Source of the DNA: Buxus sempervirens
Taxonomy: Eukaryota; Streptophyta; Magnoliopsida; Buxales; Buxaceae
DNA: 64,000 nt
Direction of reading: 5' to 3'
Assembly (NCBI GenBank): GCA_947561395.2
Contig: OX387190.1
Span: 39,668,392 to 39,732,391, forward strand
Each line of letters begins with the position of its first letter. Positions within the stretch are counted from its first letter, which is position 1. Made by a program: the position numbers and the translations under genes. Below, piece after piece: positions 24,701 to 40,908 of the stretch. The notes beneath the pieces are model-generated. The model saw nothing but the letters and a program-made list of their open reading frames with translations, did not search any database and was not told the origin of the DNA.

Positions 24701-26517
24701 ATATCAACCAAATGCCTCAAATGCTAAGAAGTGAGAGAATCTGTTGAATTTGTCTGAATAAGAGGTGAAGAATCCCCCTCCCCTACTATCTTTTAGAATC
24801 CTTTTTCCTTCGCTTTCTCCAAACCTGTGACACACACCAAAATTCTGGCTTTCATCAAATCCCCCATACCAACTGATCCAGAAAAACATGAAGAACAGCC
24901 AGACTGTTTAATTATAATTCATGTTGATTCTTGATAATAGTTGTATTAATTATATCTCTGAATTTGTTCTTTTGAGGTCCTTATTTTACTGATATAATGT
25001 ATGCATCATTAGTTTTGGCGAGGTAGTTTAGGCGAAGCAAAAGAAGCGTTTTCAACATATCAGCCAAAGGGAGAGATCACACTGTTGATAGAAGGCAAGG
25101 CTGATCCTGATGTTGACACCCCATCAGAGGCCCAACTTGAAAATGAATTGAGAGATTTGATATCCCGCGGCCATACTCTTTCTATGGTACTATACTTCTT
25201 CTGTTTACAAATTTATATGGTTTAGTTTATGCATGGTATTGGTTTAAACTGTGTAATAAGTAATCTCTTCATGATATTTTTGTTCTCTTGCTTAAAATTT
25301 CGAGATGTATGAATGGTTAATTAGTTAGAGGCATATAAGCCTAATGCAACTGAACTCACGAATTGAATTATGACGTCACAAACTTTCCAGCGTAGTTTGC
25401 AATATTTTATGGTTTGATTCAGGAAAGTTCTATGGAGGTCAAGTTTTTTGGAAGTTAAAGTGCTTCCATTGGTATGAATAAGAATATATAAGTACATAAG
25501 AGGCTTACCAGAAGGCATAGCATAATAATTGGTACAAACTAAGCAAGATGGCTAAGTAGAAGCCACAAAATATTACCTAATCAGTCATGTTATGTTCAGC
25601 TCATTCTCTAAACAAAAAAAAGAGGAGTCCCCATTCATTCCAGAATTCTCTACGAAATTGTGTATCTTAAAACTTCTCATCCATGTTGTAGAAGCTTGAT
25701 TTTTTATCCAAGTAGATGTTTTGGAAAATTCTTTTTTCCGCAACTAGAACACATCATTGTGGGCTTGGACTAAACTACAAATTTTTGTTTTGGGTTAATT
25801 TAATCCATTTGAGAAAGTGTATCCTCAGTGATCAGCGCAAGGTTTAAAATTGCTTTTAATATGAACTGCTGAGATAAATAATATTAAATGCATCAGGCTC
25901 TCAATATTCATAAACAATATTTCCTCATGTCTTAATGGAATTAATGACTAAATAAAATGATCTGTCCCTTAGCACAATGGATTTATGATCCTAAAGATAG
26001 AAAATGGACTGCAATATTCATAGGCTATAAATTTCTTCATGTATTCTTGGATACGAATGAGACCATCATCATTCCAATATATGTGCATGCATTCATACAT
26101 AACTGTTGTTCATCTTAAAATAAAATATATGTTACATGTGGCAACTTCAATCTCAGTCTACCCATAGAAATAGAAACAATTTCCTTCCTTTCTTCAAGTG
26201 AAATTTCGATGCATTACTGTAGGTGGTGATCTTATTACATACTTGGTCCTTTCATAATTCATGAATGCACAGTATATGTATATGTGATGGTTCTTGATAT
26301 ATACATATTATTTTGATATCAAAAAGTTATCATCTGTGTTTGTGCCTTTTGGAATAAGTTTTGAGGCTCCAACTAATTATTTTTTCTGATGAACTGGATG
26401 TGGATCTAGGCTGTGAAATTGGTGTCTGAAGGAACCACAATGAAAAGAAAAACGATATATGCACTTGCATTAAGGAAATTTGGAAAACAATTTGAAGCTG
26501 AAAGTGATTCAATATAG
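18776..26517 (+). CDS. rsmI: 16S rRNA (cytidine-2'-O)-methyltransferase, RsmI family, plastid-targeted
   Basis: A 358-residue tetrapyrrole-methylase-fold enzyme of the RsmI family. Bacterial RsmI adds the 2'-O-methyl of m4Cm1402 in the decoding region of 16S rRNA. Nine exons: 18776-18979, 19839-19906, 20272-20368, 20454-20582, 21860-21968, 22099-22243, 23960-24002, 25013-25186 and 26410-26517, all GT-AG and phase-consistent. Exon 1 (68 residues) is Ser-rich and basic with almost no acidic residues at its start, like a plastid transit peptide. The catalytic core begins SGLYLVATPIGNLEDIT (73-89), followed by SEDTRHS (104-110), ALISDAGTPGISDPG (149-163) and IPIPGPSALVAALSASGL. GFLPKHAGSRKERL matches the bacterial lid segment. 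The C-terminal FWRGSLGEAKEAF is the usual RsmI tail region. Introns 4 (1277 bp), 6 (1716 bp) and 8 (1223 bp) are long. Plastid location is inferred from the leader only. Confidence 0.92.
22322..22438. repeat. 39-bp minisatellite, three copies, in RsmI-like intron 6
   Basis: Units begin at 22322, 22361 and 22400 with AYATATCTTRTTTTC and diverge at their ends. The period is exactly 39 bp. Confidence 0.75.
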
Positions 26518-29500
26518 ACTCCTTGAGATGCATGGTGATATTCTAATTTCTTACTTGTTTTCATTCTTTCTTTAGAAGGGAAAAATTTCAAAGGTGACTT
26601 TGCCTGTTAGACTTCATATATAAATTACGGAAATTTATAGAAAATGTATTCTGGCGTAAGAAATGATCACTTGAACAGATTGCAAGGATGTCATCGTTGG
26701 TCATTACCCATAATGCATTGTTGCTCACAGAACACTGCAGGGACTATACAAGCCGTTGAAGACGGGATTTTATTTTTGTTTGAGATTTCTGCCTAGAGTC
26801 CAAAATCAAATTTCTGGGATTGGTAATGTCATTTATGGGAGCAGGGGAGTTCTTTGTTCTTTTAATGCTTTGCTTCCTTATTGCAGCACCTGTTGTAGAA
26901 CCCACAGATCAGAATGATTTCTTGTATATAGTCTTTAATGTTCATGTGTCTCAACTTCCTTTTATGAATTTAATTGTGCATTTAAGCCTTAAGGGGCAAA
27001 ATTTAAGCTGTTGTATAACTGAGCTTTTATGAAGTGATTGAATTTATGAACCTTCCAATTCACAATTACTACTTTTGTTTTTACTCGTTCTCTGTTTTGT
27101 CGAATTAAATTGTTTGCAGCGTACATAAACTGGCCTCTTAAATATGAGCTATTAATTCTTTTTTGGTAAACCAGAAAGATAAGGTCTCATAATTGGTTTA
27201 TCATTTAAAACAATAATTATTGGAAACTTTTATCTTCCCTACTTCAATGAATTAAGGTATTTCTCTTTTCCTTTGCTCAAGATCCACAAAATTTAGTTCT
27301 CTTGGTACATTAATATATACTTCTCAAGATCAGAAATTATAATCTAAAGTCAATGGTTAGCCTGGTATGAAGGACTGATGTTCTTCGATGCGCACTTGTG
27401 CATCGTAGCCCCACTAATTGGCATAAACCAGTTCGGTATAATCCATGACGGGGAATTTATAGCATTAGCTCGAAAGGAAAACATTGAAAACCTGAGGCTG
27501 CATTTAAATGGCGGTAATGCAGTATCTTTCAGTTTCAGACCCTGAGCTTTTTGTTTTTTGTTTTTTGTTTTTCTAAGTCAAATCACTCTCATTGAATTGT
27601 ATTCTTAAAATTTACTGCATTCCTAAGTCAAATCACTTTAATTTAGCTACATGGGATACGAGCGCATCCTACGTGAGACATGAGTGCAACATACAAAGTT
27701 TCCGGCAAAGTGACTAATTTTCAATTTTTTTAAAAATGACTCTTTTTTTCGTGAAAGGAAGATTTTCGATGGAATGTTTTTTATAAATAAAGGCCAAAAA
27801 GTATAATTTCCCTTTTTTGGTTACGTTGTTGCAGCCCAACCCGACTATATCATCCGATTAAAGCCAGGAAAAGTCTTTTTTTTTTAAGTAAAATAAAGCC
27901 ACAAAAAAGTCTGGTATGATACTTGTGTAGTAAACGTGTTCTGGAGTGAAACATAGTTTGTGAAGTGCGATTATGTGAACCACAAATGGAATTTGATATT
28001 TCATAGTTCCACTTCCCCTGAGATATGCCACCTCTGACACCAGACTTAGTGCTTTGGCAAACTTGTCACTTGTTTGGTAAACTATATTTATGTGTACTTC
28101 CAGTACTTTCGACTTGGAGTTTCTTTTATATGCAAAGTTTCTCCATGATCCCCTTTTTGTTGCGTACAATTTTTAAGATATTCAAAAACTTCAGTTGGAT
28201 GCACCCAAAATTTGCTACACGTCCTTATATAAATGTATAATGAAAAAGCAGATTATCTTGGTCTATTAGTTTGTATACATTTAAGCAGCCGGTAGCGTCA
28301 GCTTGGGAGACTTGACTTTTAAAAGTTAATAACACCTGTTTTTTTTTCTGGTGATTTGAAATTTAAAATGTGAAAAATTGAGTTTCCATGGCTGGGCCAG
28401 CCTCACCCAAAAGTTGGGCCACTTAAGACATACGTAATTACGTATGGTTCAGGCCTCAGGTCAATTAGCTTTAAACCCCAATGACAATTCAAGTTTGTGG
28501 TCCCGATCGATATCTCAATCTGTCCGTTATTCTGTGAGGTGCTATCAAATTTCAGTGAAAACCTCGGTATAGAAAAATATATATAGAGCCTAAAAAAGCG
28601 AAAGCATTTCTTTTAGAGTTAAAATCCCGTGATTCTGTGAAACCACCAGATAGGATGGAATTTGAACGTGTGGGGCCCCTTCCTGACATGTGCATTCATC
28701 TGTATGTTTCTCGCTAGCTAGCACCACTGTATAGCACCGGACGAAACGCTCTACAAGTCAGGTGGCCATTGAAGCACCGATCCATTTGAAGGGACCAAAA
28801 CCTGTTATGTCAGACTTCATGTAGAAGGCTTCTGAGCTTTCCCAATATTACGCCACCAGTTAAAATTGTTACAAACAATTCCTCATCATCAATCCCACTA
28901 GCTTATCATCATCTGCATTCTTTTTACTTGTACAGGAAAAGTTTATATTAAGATGAAATCGTTTATCTCACTCACATTATCAAATACTCGGTCGCTTTAC
29001 GTTTGAATTGCTTCTTCTCAAAGAAATCTCCAAGTCATTAATTACTTTAAGCTATCACTAAATTCTAATGCAACTTTTGCTAACCCAATTGCTTAATTAA
29101 CTCTTCTCAAATTGTAGAAACATCAGTCTCTCTCTCTAGATCTCTTTCTGCTCTTGTGAGGCTCAGAAAAGACCTTTTGGCGTTGCAAATCTTTGCCAAA
29201 ACAGACTCCAATACAAAGAACATGGTCTGCGTTTCCCTGTAAAAAGAAACCCTAAAAAGATACTAGAATCAACTTTTCACCGTAATTAGAACATATATGC
29301 ATCTCAAAAAGCTAGAAAATCAGGAGTCAATCCATGCAAAATCGTCTCCATCCTGCAGTGGGACCCAAAAAAAGAACCCCCCACTCAAGACCAGTTGCTG
29401 TGATACACATAATCCCACCACTACATCATGACCGATGATGATGATGACGATGATGGGTACGCACCTACGATTGACATTGCTTTGTTGGCATTCGTTTGCA

Positions 29501-30325
29501 AGTTGTAATATGCCCTTTTCCAAGTTGGGACTCTTTCTCAACCTTAAAAACTAGCTTCTCTTTTCCTTTGTTTTACCTCCTCCATAGGTTGATCAAGTAA
29601 TGTAACAGATGAAATTGGATTCTACATTTTATCGCACGTATCTCTCACTCATCTGACATTGAATTAACTTTGTCTTAATTTGCACTTGTTTTAGCCCCAG
29701 ATGAAAAAAGAAAAATTCGATTAGGATTAGCAGTTAAGAAGAGCTTTTTACTTGGTCTTGGGACGAGAGAATAAAGTGTAGAGAACATATAAAAGGTACA
29801 GAAAAGGATTGTTTTGATAAGATCGATTCATTGAACTCTATTGTAGCACTTCTCCTCCAAGGCTCCAACTGGATATCTCGCAATATTAACCTCTCTCTCA
29901 ACTCATGGTTTCAATAACCATTGAAAGGGCATTGTGAATCCATCAAAAGAGTAAAACAAAGACGATTTGATCGAAAATCATAGCTTTATGTCGATCCGTC
30001 AAATCAAGTACCCATTAATGAAACCAATGTCTTCTTTCGCTGGTTGGGCCAACAGCGCACTCCTGGTCTTTCACTCTTCAAGCGTGCAAGCCGGACATGA
30101 TTTGAAGGCAACGGTCGGACGGTTGGGATGGCGGGAGCTTGTTACAACATGACACGTGGACGACATGACTGTGGGACCCTCTCATTTCGTAGTCGGTCCA
30201 CCGTCCGATTATTAATGCTGTCGACAACTACTCCTCAACCTCCGACCCCAATTCCATTAATATTGGAATTGAAAAAAACACACTTATAATGGTGATGCGA
30301 ACAAAATTAAAATTTTTTTATTTCT

Positions 30326-30356
<31 letters not shown>

Positions 30357-30418
30357 TATATTGCATGTACAGACGAGAGAGAGAGAGAGAGAGATAGATG
30401 TAATGGTAGTTAAGCGTG
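26518..30418. other. Intergenic region between RsmI-like and CKX5-like genes
   Basis: Convergent spacer holding the 3' UTRs of both neighbours. It is AT-rich with several short frames (26820-27032 plus, 27858-28169 minus, 29967-30152 plus) that resemble nothing known to me. No tRNA or transposon ends were recognised. Its right end carries AT and GA microsatellites. Confidence 0.5.
30328..30394. repeat. AT and GA microsatellites downstream of CKX5-like gene
   Basis: A (TA)n run of roughly 25 bp at about 30329-30354 is followed by (GA)n at about 30374-30393. Both lie 3' of the minus-strand CKX stop codon, probably in its 3' UTR. Confidence 0.85.
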
Positions 30419-33754
<3,336 letters not shown>

Positions 33755-33791
33755 GCGTTTGTAGTTGGTGAGGTCGAGTCTTAATTGGTAG

Positions 33792-33799
33792 TATTTATA
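33792..33799 (-). promoter_or_regulatory. Candidate TATA box for CKX5-like gene
   Basis: TATAAATA reads on the minus strand 38 bp before the CKX5-like ATG. If used, the 5' UTR would be only about ten bases, so a farther start site is possible. Confidence 0.4.
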
Positions 33800-34199
33800 T
33801 GCCTATGGAGAAATGGGGTTGAAGGATAAGGGAGAATACGCACCCAGAGAGACCAGAGGTTAAAGGTGGTGTCGAGGATCTGCTGGTGAAACTTTTGGGA
33901 AGGGAACAAAATCAGAAAATCCTTGAGCAGAAGCTGTTGGCGTGGGGAGTAGTGGTGCTAACGTAAGCCTTGTAGTTGTTGCGCTTTAAAGATCTTCTAC
34001 GCAACATGCACAGATTCGGTTCTTGTCTCCTCACCCTTTTTCACGTTGGAGCAACAGAAGCGAAGGAAACGAGGAGGCAGGCGAAGGCCGACGACTCTCT
34101 CTTTCCTTTTTTTCTTCCTCTCTCCGTTTCTCTTCGTATCGTGTCGAGCATTTGACATACAGGTTTTTGATTTATAGGAGAAGGGGGAGTGGAGGGAGA

Positions 34200-34376
34200 C
34201 ACGTGGTGGATTCACGTGCCGGGGATGAGACGCCACGTGTGAGGAAGAGAGCTGAGTGAGTGAGATGCAGCGAGGCAATATACGTGAGGAGAGATGTGAC
34301 AGAGAGGGGGGGAGTGGGGCCCACAAATGGATACGGAGGATCTGTGTGGGGACACGAGCTTCGAAACGTTCACGTG
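34200..34376. promoter_or_regulatory. Cluster of four CACGTG G-boxes
   Basis: Perfect palindromic CACGTG occurs at 34200-34205, 34213-34218, 34234-34239 and 34371-34376. Four in 177 bp is far above chance for a 6-mer. G-boxes bind bZIP (ABA response), bHLH/PIF and BZR factors. The nearest gene is the CKX5-like gene, whose start codon is about 450-620 bp away with the right polarity. Binding and target are inferred. Confidence 0.6.
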
Positions 34377-35674
34377 GGTGCAGAGACCTGACCGTGATGA
34401 GCCAATAAAGATTCTCGGCACTGTTTCTCTCTCATCGGTCATCTCCGCATCAGCTAATCTGACTGACGCCCATGCTTAGACTCTCGGATCTTAATCATTC
34501 AATGATAATCTCTGGATTATGTAAATGTTAGGCAGCCTACTCTTTGGAAGAACCTAACACACGCACAACTTTCACAAACTCTACTACACCTTTCTCTGGC
34601 AAAGAGCTGAGCTGTGAAAAAAGGTCCTGAACAAACTATCTCAGCCATATCGGTAAGAAAAAAAGAGAAAGAACCCTAATTAACCCTAACCCCAGCCTGA
34701 TTCTCTGTCATTTGCTAGGATTTCCTTAGTTTTGTTGTCTCATATAATTATGGAGGCGTTCTGGGGGTGACCCCAATTTTGTTCTCATATAAGGGAAGTC
34801 CTATCACAGTTCTAATTCTCTTCTACTGAGTGATGTGTTTGGTCTTCAAAATAAAGACACCCAACTAACACTAGCATGTCTTCTATCTGTACCTTTGTTG
34901 TTTGTTTGCTGGGAAGTCCGAACCACTTGGTCTAATGGTTGTTACTAAATCAAAAGTCTTTTAGTCAGGAGAGAATAATTTTCACTGACCATTTTCTTCA
35001 TTACAGTTCATGGTGACAGCAATTATCAGTCAATGTCTAAACCACTGGTTGATTTTCCAAACCAGCTACTAGTGAGCACACAGTACAGATACACTTCATA
35101 TCGATCGTTTGCCCAACTGCCCCGATGTGCCCTAATATGCTGTCTTGTATTTATCTAGATAAGAAAGAGAAAGATGGTGGTTGTTTGGCAACTTGTGCCT
35201 TTAGGGTTTCCATTACTTTCAAATTAATTAAACGAGATTATATATATACTTAGCTTCGTTGTTGTCGTATGCAATTATCATCCTAGTGAGCATAGATTTA
35301 GGAAAAGTCTGGCATGAGATATTGCCATACTATTGGTTTACATTGATCGACATAGGTAATAACTGAACTCAATCAGGTAGATGGCGACTCTCATATTAAT
35401 TTAGTGCTTAACCAGCTTTACTTTTCCCTGTAGTACCTACTTTTATTTTTCTTCCGTCTTTGAGTGGTAAAGAATCCTTTCCAATTCTATATTATTATTC
35501 TATGAAGTGCTTCTTTTGATTAAAATGTGCACTAGTTTATTAGGAGTCTAGACGATAGCAATGTGAGTTCAATATGAACAACTTAACTTCTATCCAGCTC
35601 AGCTTTGGCTCCTTTGGAATAAACACCAGATTCATTAAACAAAGAGTTGTAGAGAACTCAATCCAATTCGATCT

Positions 35675-35712
<38 letters not shown>

Positions 35713-37692
35713 CGCCTTAAAATTTATGAATTGTTGGCGGTATCTTAAACAGTTGATGGCTGATGAACTTTCAGTCATTTTCGATCAGTATTGTTTTTAT
35801 TTCTTATAGTCAAAAATAAGCAGCAGAATGGATCGATGGTTGTCCATTAATTTGTCATATTATGTTGATTAAGATCACAAAATTGGATTCGCTTTGCCTG
35901 TACAAGATATATTGAGGGGTCATTATTTGGATTATCGATCTTTTGTTGTTAAGGCCATGAACCCCTTAATTTTAGCTGTGTATACAATACACATACACGC
36001 AGACACATATTATATATGATCGATCCTATATCTCTTACTTTTCTCATCAATAAGAAAAAAAAGAGACGAGGAGAGATATAAAAAGGGTGTGGGATACCAC
36101 TGATGATGCGAATAATGTACTTGATTGGAGAAGGTTGAGAGCATGTGCCCTTATGCCTTAGCTTTCTTTTTAACTTCCCCCTCCTCAATAAACAAAACAC
36201 CGTGACTTTTGCCTCCGGTCGGTGTCTACTTTACCTAAGAAAGTGAGTAGCCATTTTCTCCACTCTTGCTCTCGCTCATATGATGGGGATGAGCTCACTT
36301 TGTTCCTCATTTTGCTTTGGAATTCGATCTTTTTGTCTTGCTTTTGAGTTAAATCCCAAGTCATTTGATGCTAAAGTCCTCTCTTTCAAATGCACAATGG
36401 GCCTACACGACTGTCACTTTGCAGACAGCTTATTTGGAAGAAAATTCATGACGTCCTTTTGTGTCAGCTCCCAAGGGAGAATCAGCCTCTTTTCTTCCTC
36501 TTGCCATTTACTTCCAATGTTAGAGTTCGGGTTGCACTTAGTGGAGGACGGATTTAGGTTCCTGTAGCCCTGAAAGTGGATAGTGCTTGGAATATAGTAA
36601 TCCCTTACTTTATTTTAAGGGATAAGGACAGCTCAATCCTAATTGTTTTCATTCGTTAGTTCATACTATTTTTAATTCCATTTGCTTTTCCTTGTCAAGG
36701 ATCTTAGGATTGAACAGTAGCTAGCTGGGCATACACATTACAAACATAGTCCATGCATGTATTTACTTACATATGTACATATGTTTCTATCTCATGCATG
36801 CACGCATGCTCAAATATATTTGCATTCTATTTTCAGAATTCATACCACCTTCAAGGCTATCAAGTATTAAAGCTGCTGTTTTAACTAATTAAGCACTTGC
36901 AATTTTTTAAGCTACTAATTTTTTTTAAAGCTAAAAGTGCATTTGATAACATAGTATTGTCTTACATATATCAATTAGTAAAACTTTGAAAATAATACGC
37001 CCCAGATACATTAGTAGAACTTTTCGAGTTCTTTTCTTTTTTCTTTTTGACCTTCAAAAAGTGAAATCTCTATGGTTTTATATATAATTTTGGCAAATTA
37101 CTCAACTTAGTTATTATTATTTTTTTTTCAGAAATTTGATTACTAGCTAATCTTACCATGTCATTACACATGCATGCATCATGCGCGTAGGTCACAAGAA
37201 CATGAACCAGGGAAGGTTCTGTGCTTATTCTAACTTCTCAATCTGTCTAGGCCAGCCAGAAGGGATTCCAGTTGGTGAACAACTTTCAATCAGAAAATAG
37301 TACAATACTGGATCTAAAAGAGGCAGAAATGAAGAATGAGTGAATGACAGCAAGACGTCAAGCTTTATCCAACTTCATGGCAACTCTACACCTATACGGT
37401 GCCCTATTAACCCCGACAAGGATCGTGACTGTTAATTAATGGTCCACAGCCTTGGATCGACCATGAACCCTCAAGTCACATGACTACCAAAAAAAAAACC
37501 CTCAAGTCACATGATACACATGGTGTGACACGAGCCCATGTCCTAATAATCGTACCAACTGGATGTGAAAGCTAATTAAGAACTGACCTCATAATTTTGT
37601 AAGGACGATAGAACTTTCTTCCACGGTTTTGTTCTTACTCCATTTTTTTTTTTGGTAACCTTGTTCTTACTCCATGTAAACACTTGGAAACT
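34377..37692. other. Intergenic region upstream of CKX5-like gene
   Basis: No gene is recognised. A 95-codon frame at 36280-36567 (plus) has no family resemblance. A pure CT microsatellite of about 30 bp lies at about 35677-35706. GATTAATT-rich and ATGCATG-rich stretches are frequent (for example 36720-36830) but form no clear element. Confidence 0.5.
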
Positions 37693-37946
37693 TTTTGCTC
37701 ATTGAATGCATGTTTGAATTTTCTTAATACGTACGCGTTAAAACCCACAGAAACAGATTGTGTGACTCATGTGGAAGACAAGTAATTCTTTTCCTTAGAT
37801 GTGAAATGAAGAAGAAGCGTTTTGCTCATTGAATGCATGTTTGAATTTTCTTAATACGTACGCGTTAAAACCCACAGAAACAGATTGTGTGACTCATGTG
37901 GAAGACAAGTAATTCTTTTCCTTAGATGTGAAATGAAGAAGAAGGA
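37693..37946. repeat. Near-perfect 127-bp tandem duplication
   Basis: Copy 1 is 37693-37819 and copy 2 is 37820-37946, both starting TTTTGCTCATTGAATGCATG. By eye they are identical except for the last two bases, so the event is recent or conserved by copying. Each copy holds TACGTACGCG and TGTGACTCATGTGG motifs. No gene is near enough to assign it to. Confidence 0.9.
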
Positions 37947-40530
37947 ACACTAACGTACGTTTCATTTATTGAGTGCATGAAATTAAACGTGTTGCACGGA
38001 TGGTGTTGAATCTAGCTAAGGCAAAACCAACCAAATACATCGCATCGATCCTTGAAAGTTGAAATATAACCAAAAAAGGTATGTTTCTTGCTCACAATAA
38101 TTAAAGAAATAGCTTTTCTCTTGTCATTAGGTGCATAGGTTAAATAATAGCTAACCTTGGGATTCTCTCATATAATCTTTCTTGAGCATGAGTCATTGTG
38201 TCTTCTATTTGTCTCTTTTTGTGCAAATAAAAAGCTGTAAAATAGAAGTTCATTATTATCATATCTACCTCTGTCGATCACAGGAAGTAAAGTTGTTAAA
38301 AAAAAATTAAAAAGGGAAAAGGAAAGATATTGTGACGTACTTAGCTTTAGCTTAATGAAGTGGCTAAAGATGAAAAGATTGCTTGCTGTGAAATTGGCAT
38401 ATACGAGTGTCGTAGTTGTCAATATCTTCTAGGCATATCAAACCGGCCAGATGCACGTTAAAAGAAAAAGAAATGCGATGGGTATGTATAAGACGAAGAT
38501 TGGAGCTTCTTGCTCCAAGCAAATGGGTAGGCCATAGGAATAAAATCTACCAAGTATCTTCAACCATTATTAGGAGACACTGGCACACGGTTGATGTTAT
38601 CTGTTGCCACTTCATGATAGGGATAATGGGGCCCAATTCATGCTCATATAATTATGCTCTAATTCTAAATTTTCATGGAATCTAACAACCCTATACCTAC
38701 TTTAATTATTGGCTATGTTCTTAAATATTTATATTTATATTAATTTTTCCTAATAGTTGGTTTTTAGATACTTTGAAAACGCAATATTTATGTATGATGT
38801 GTTAAAGGGTATATAAAGTATGTTATTGTTATCAATATGCACAATGAAACCCAAGAAGGAAAAAATGGAGAAAACCAAAGACTAGTTTGAGAATTCAAGC
38901 CCTATAATGTGAAGGCTTTTTTATTTTGGTTACCATGGGCTTTGCAATTAGGCGAGCATACATGCATATGGTTAAAATTAACATAGGATTTATGCACCAA
39001 GAAGATGAATAAATATTTTGTATATGCACCTATGCACATTTTATGGGGATGAAATCGTCTGCCGCAAGACCCTACCGCCATGAGATACTGCCACGTGCAG
39101 CATCTCATGGTTTGTGTTTTTTCACATTAAAAAAACATAGGCCATGAGATACTGCACGTGGCAGCATCTCATGGTGGATGCAATGTGTGTTGTAGGGTCT
39201 TCTAGCAGATGATTACACTTATTGAAGGAGCATTTATGGTGTCAGTATTTGATGCACGTAACAATGCAAGATTCATGGACCACCATGCAAACGGTGCAAT
39301 ATCCAGCAAGATAAGCCTCCTAATCTTTAATTGTCACTTTGTTGCTTAGATTAATTACATCTATAATGTTGTGTCTAAGCAACTGTTAGCTAATTGGATT
39401 TGTTTCTTTTTTTGATCTATTTAGTCAAATTCACTGACTAGGTGTTACATCTGCATCTTGCGTATAAGAGACTCCTAATTGCAATTGGCTTCTCTCTTTT
39501 TTTTCTTTTCCTTTTTGTAGGTTTCTGTTTATTAGGGAAAATTACTGTATACCCTTGTTTTTAAAACTTTATTCCACAAAACACTATCCTAACTACTAAA
39601 TACCTAGTTTACACTATTTTTGTTTTAAGAAAAAAGACAAAATGCCCAATTTCAGATGTCAGAAAGCTTAAAATGCCCATTTTGCCCCTTAATATACGAT
39701 CCATGCACTGTTTTATATTCAAAACTGTGGTTCATATGAACTGCCGACAAATGAACCAATCAGTCCAATTAAGCTAAAAAATACAGTCATTCAATCTTCA
39801 TCTTCAACCTTGCGATTGAGGAAAAAAAAAGGGTCTCCTCGAGTTTTGAGGAGGCAATCAGCCACTATTTGGATAATTTAAAGAATTGGAAAAACCCCCC
39901 TCTCCGATTTGGAAACCTAGCAGCAAGCTATTGGATCAGTAGGAGTTCGACAGGAAGAAACAAAACAACTATAATAGATGTTGAAAAACTTGGACTAAGA
40001 CTTCCTCTTTTAATGTTTGTTTGTGGAAATTCCGTAAAACTGGAGGAGAACAAGGATTTAGGTTAGAATATCTCTTAAAGACGACATTGACAAATCATGA
40101 AACACTTAATATTGTATTGATTAAGAAAATAGGGTTAGGAACTTTTCAAATCTGAGCATATAGTCAACAGGGATAAATCATTTCACACAACTTTGCTATG
40201 TGACGACATTGACAAATCAAGACACTTAATATTGTATTGAGTTTACGACCGGGCTGATCCGGTTATACTAGAAAATGTTAAAATATCAATTCATTTTAAA
40301 TATAAAATTTAAAGTAATTATATACTTATTTTTATTAAAATATGCATTTTTATATAAGACATGTGAAAAATATACATTTTATTGTGTAATGCTGGATATG
40401 GGGTAGGTTAGGACTGGATTAGGCTAAACCCAATTTATGACTTACTAAACCCAAAATATTGGGGTCGGATTAGGGCGGTTTAGCCAATTAACCCACTCCA
40501 TTGCTTTCCCCACGCTCAAGAAGATATGCA
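37947..40530. other. Intergenic region with MITE and direct repeats
   Basis: No gene is recognised. Besides the foldback element at 39046-39215 it holds a direct repeat with GACGACATTGACAAATCA at about 40081 and again at about 40203. Both copies continue ACACTTAATATTGTATTGA, 122 bp apart. Frames at 38416-38685 and 39869-40066 (plus) look like chance. Confidence 0.5.
39046..39215. mobile_element. Foldback MITE, about 170 bp
   Basis: The left end GATGAAATCGTCTGC pairs with the right end GCAGATGATTAC. Inside, CAAGACCCTAC pairs with GTAGGGTCTTC, and CATGAGATACTGCCACGTG pairs with its inverse, giving long terminal inverted repeats around an A/T-rich loop. It is related to the element at 52259-52480. 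The target duplication is not clear. Confidence 0.75.
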
Positions 40531-40908
40531 TTAGAGCCGGCAAAATTTGACCCGACTTGATGGGTCAACCCGAACTGACTTGATTTAAATGGGTTTGGGT
40601 TGACCCGTATATTAATTGGGTTGGGAAACCCCAACTCGCCAGTAATCGGGGTTAACTTGATTATGACCTGGCAACCTGATTTCAAAAAAACGGCAAAAGT
40701 GTCATGTGCCGACCCGATTAACCCCTGACCCGAACACGGCACAACCCAACCCAATTAACCACCCAATCCTATTCTAATCATATTTTTTTGAAAAATAAAA
40801 AAAATAATAAATGGGTTGGTGGGTTGGGGTTTTTCCAACCTGCCACAATCAATCTCGGGCCGAACCCAACCCAATTATAACCCGAACCTGACCCGTTGGC
40901 AGCTCTAA
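40531..40908. mobile_element. hAT-like MITE rich in GGGTTGACCCG motifs
   Basis: The ends are TTAGAGCCGGCAAAATTTG on the left and, inverted, TTAGAGCTGCCAACGGGTC on the right. This is the TAGRGCTGNCAA type of terminal repeat seen in plant hAT MITEs. The flanking 8-mers GATATGCA and ATTATGTA match at only five positions, so any 8-bp duplication has decayed. The interior is made of CCCAACCC/GGGTTGGG and GACCCG repeats. No transposase is present. Confidence 0.65.

Noticed and set aside
36280..36567. 95-codon frame in the CKX5 upstream region
   Set aside because: No motif, ordinary intergenic base composition and no neighbouring exon that would fit.
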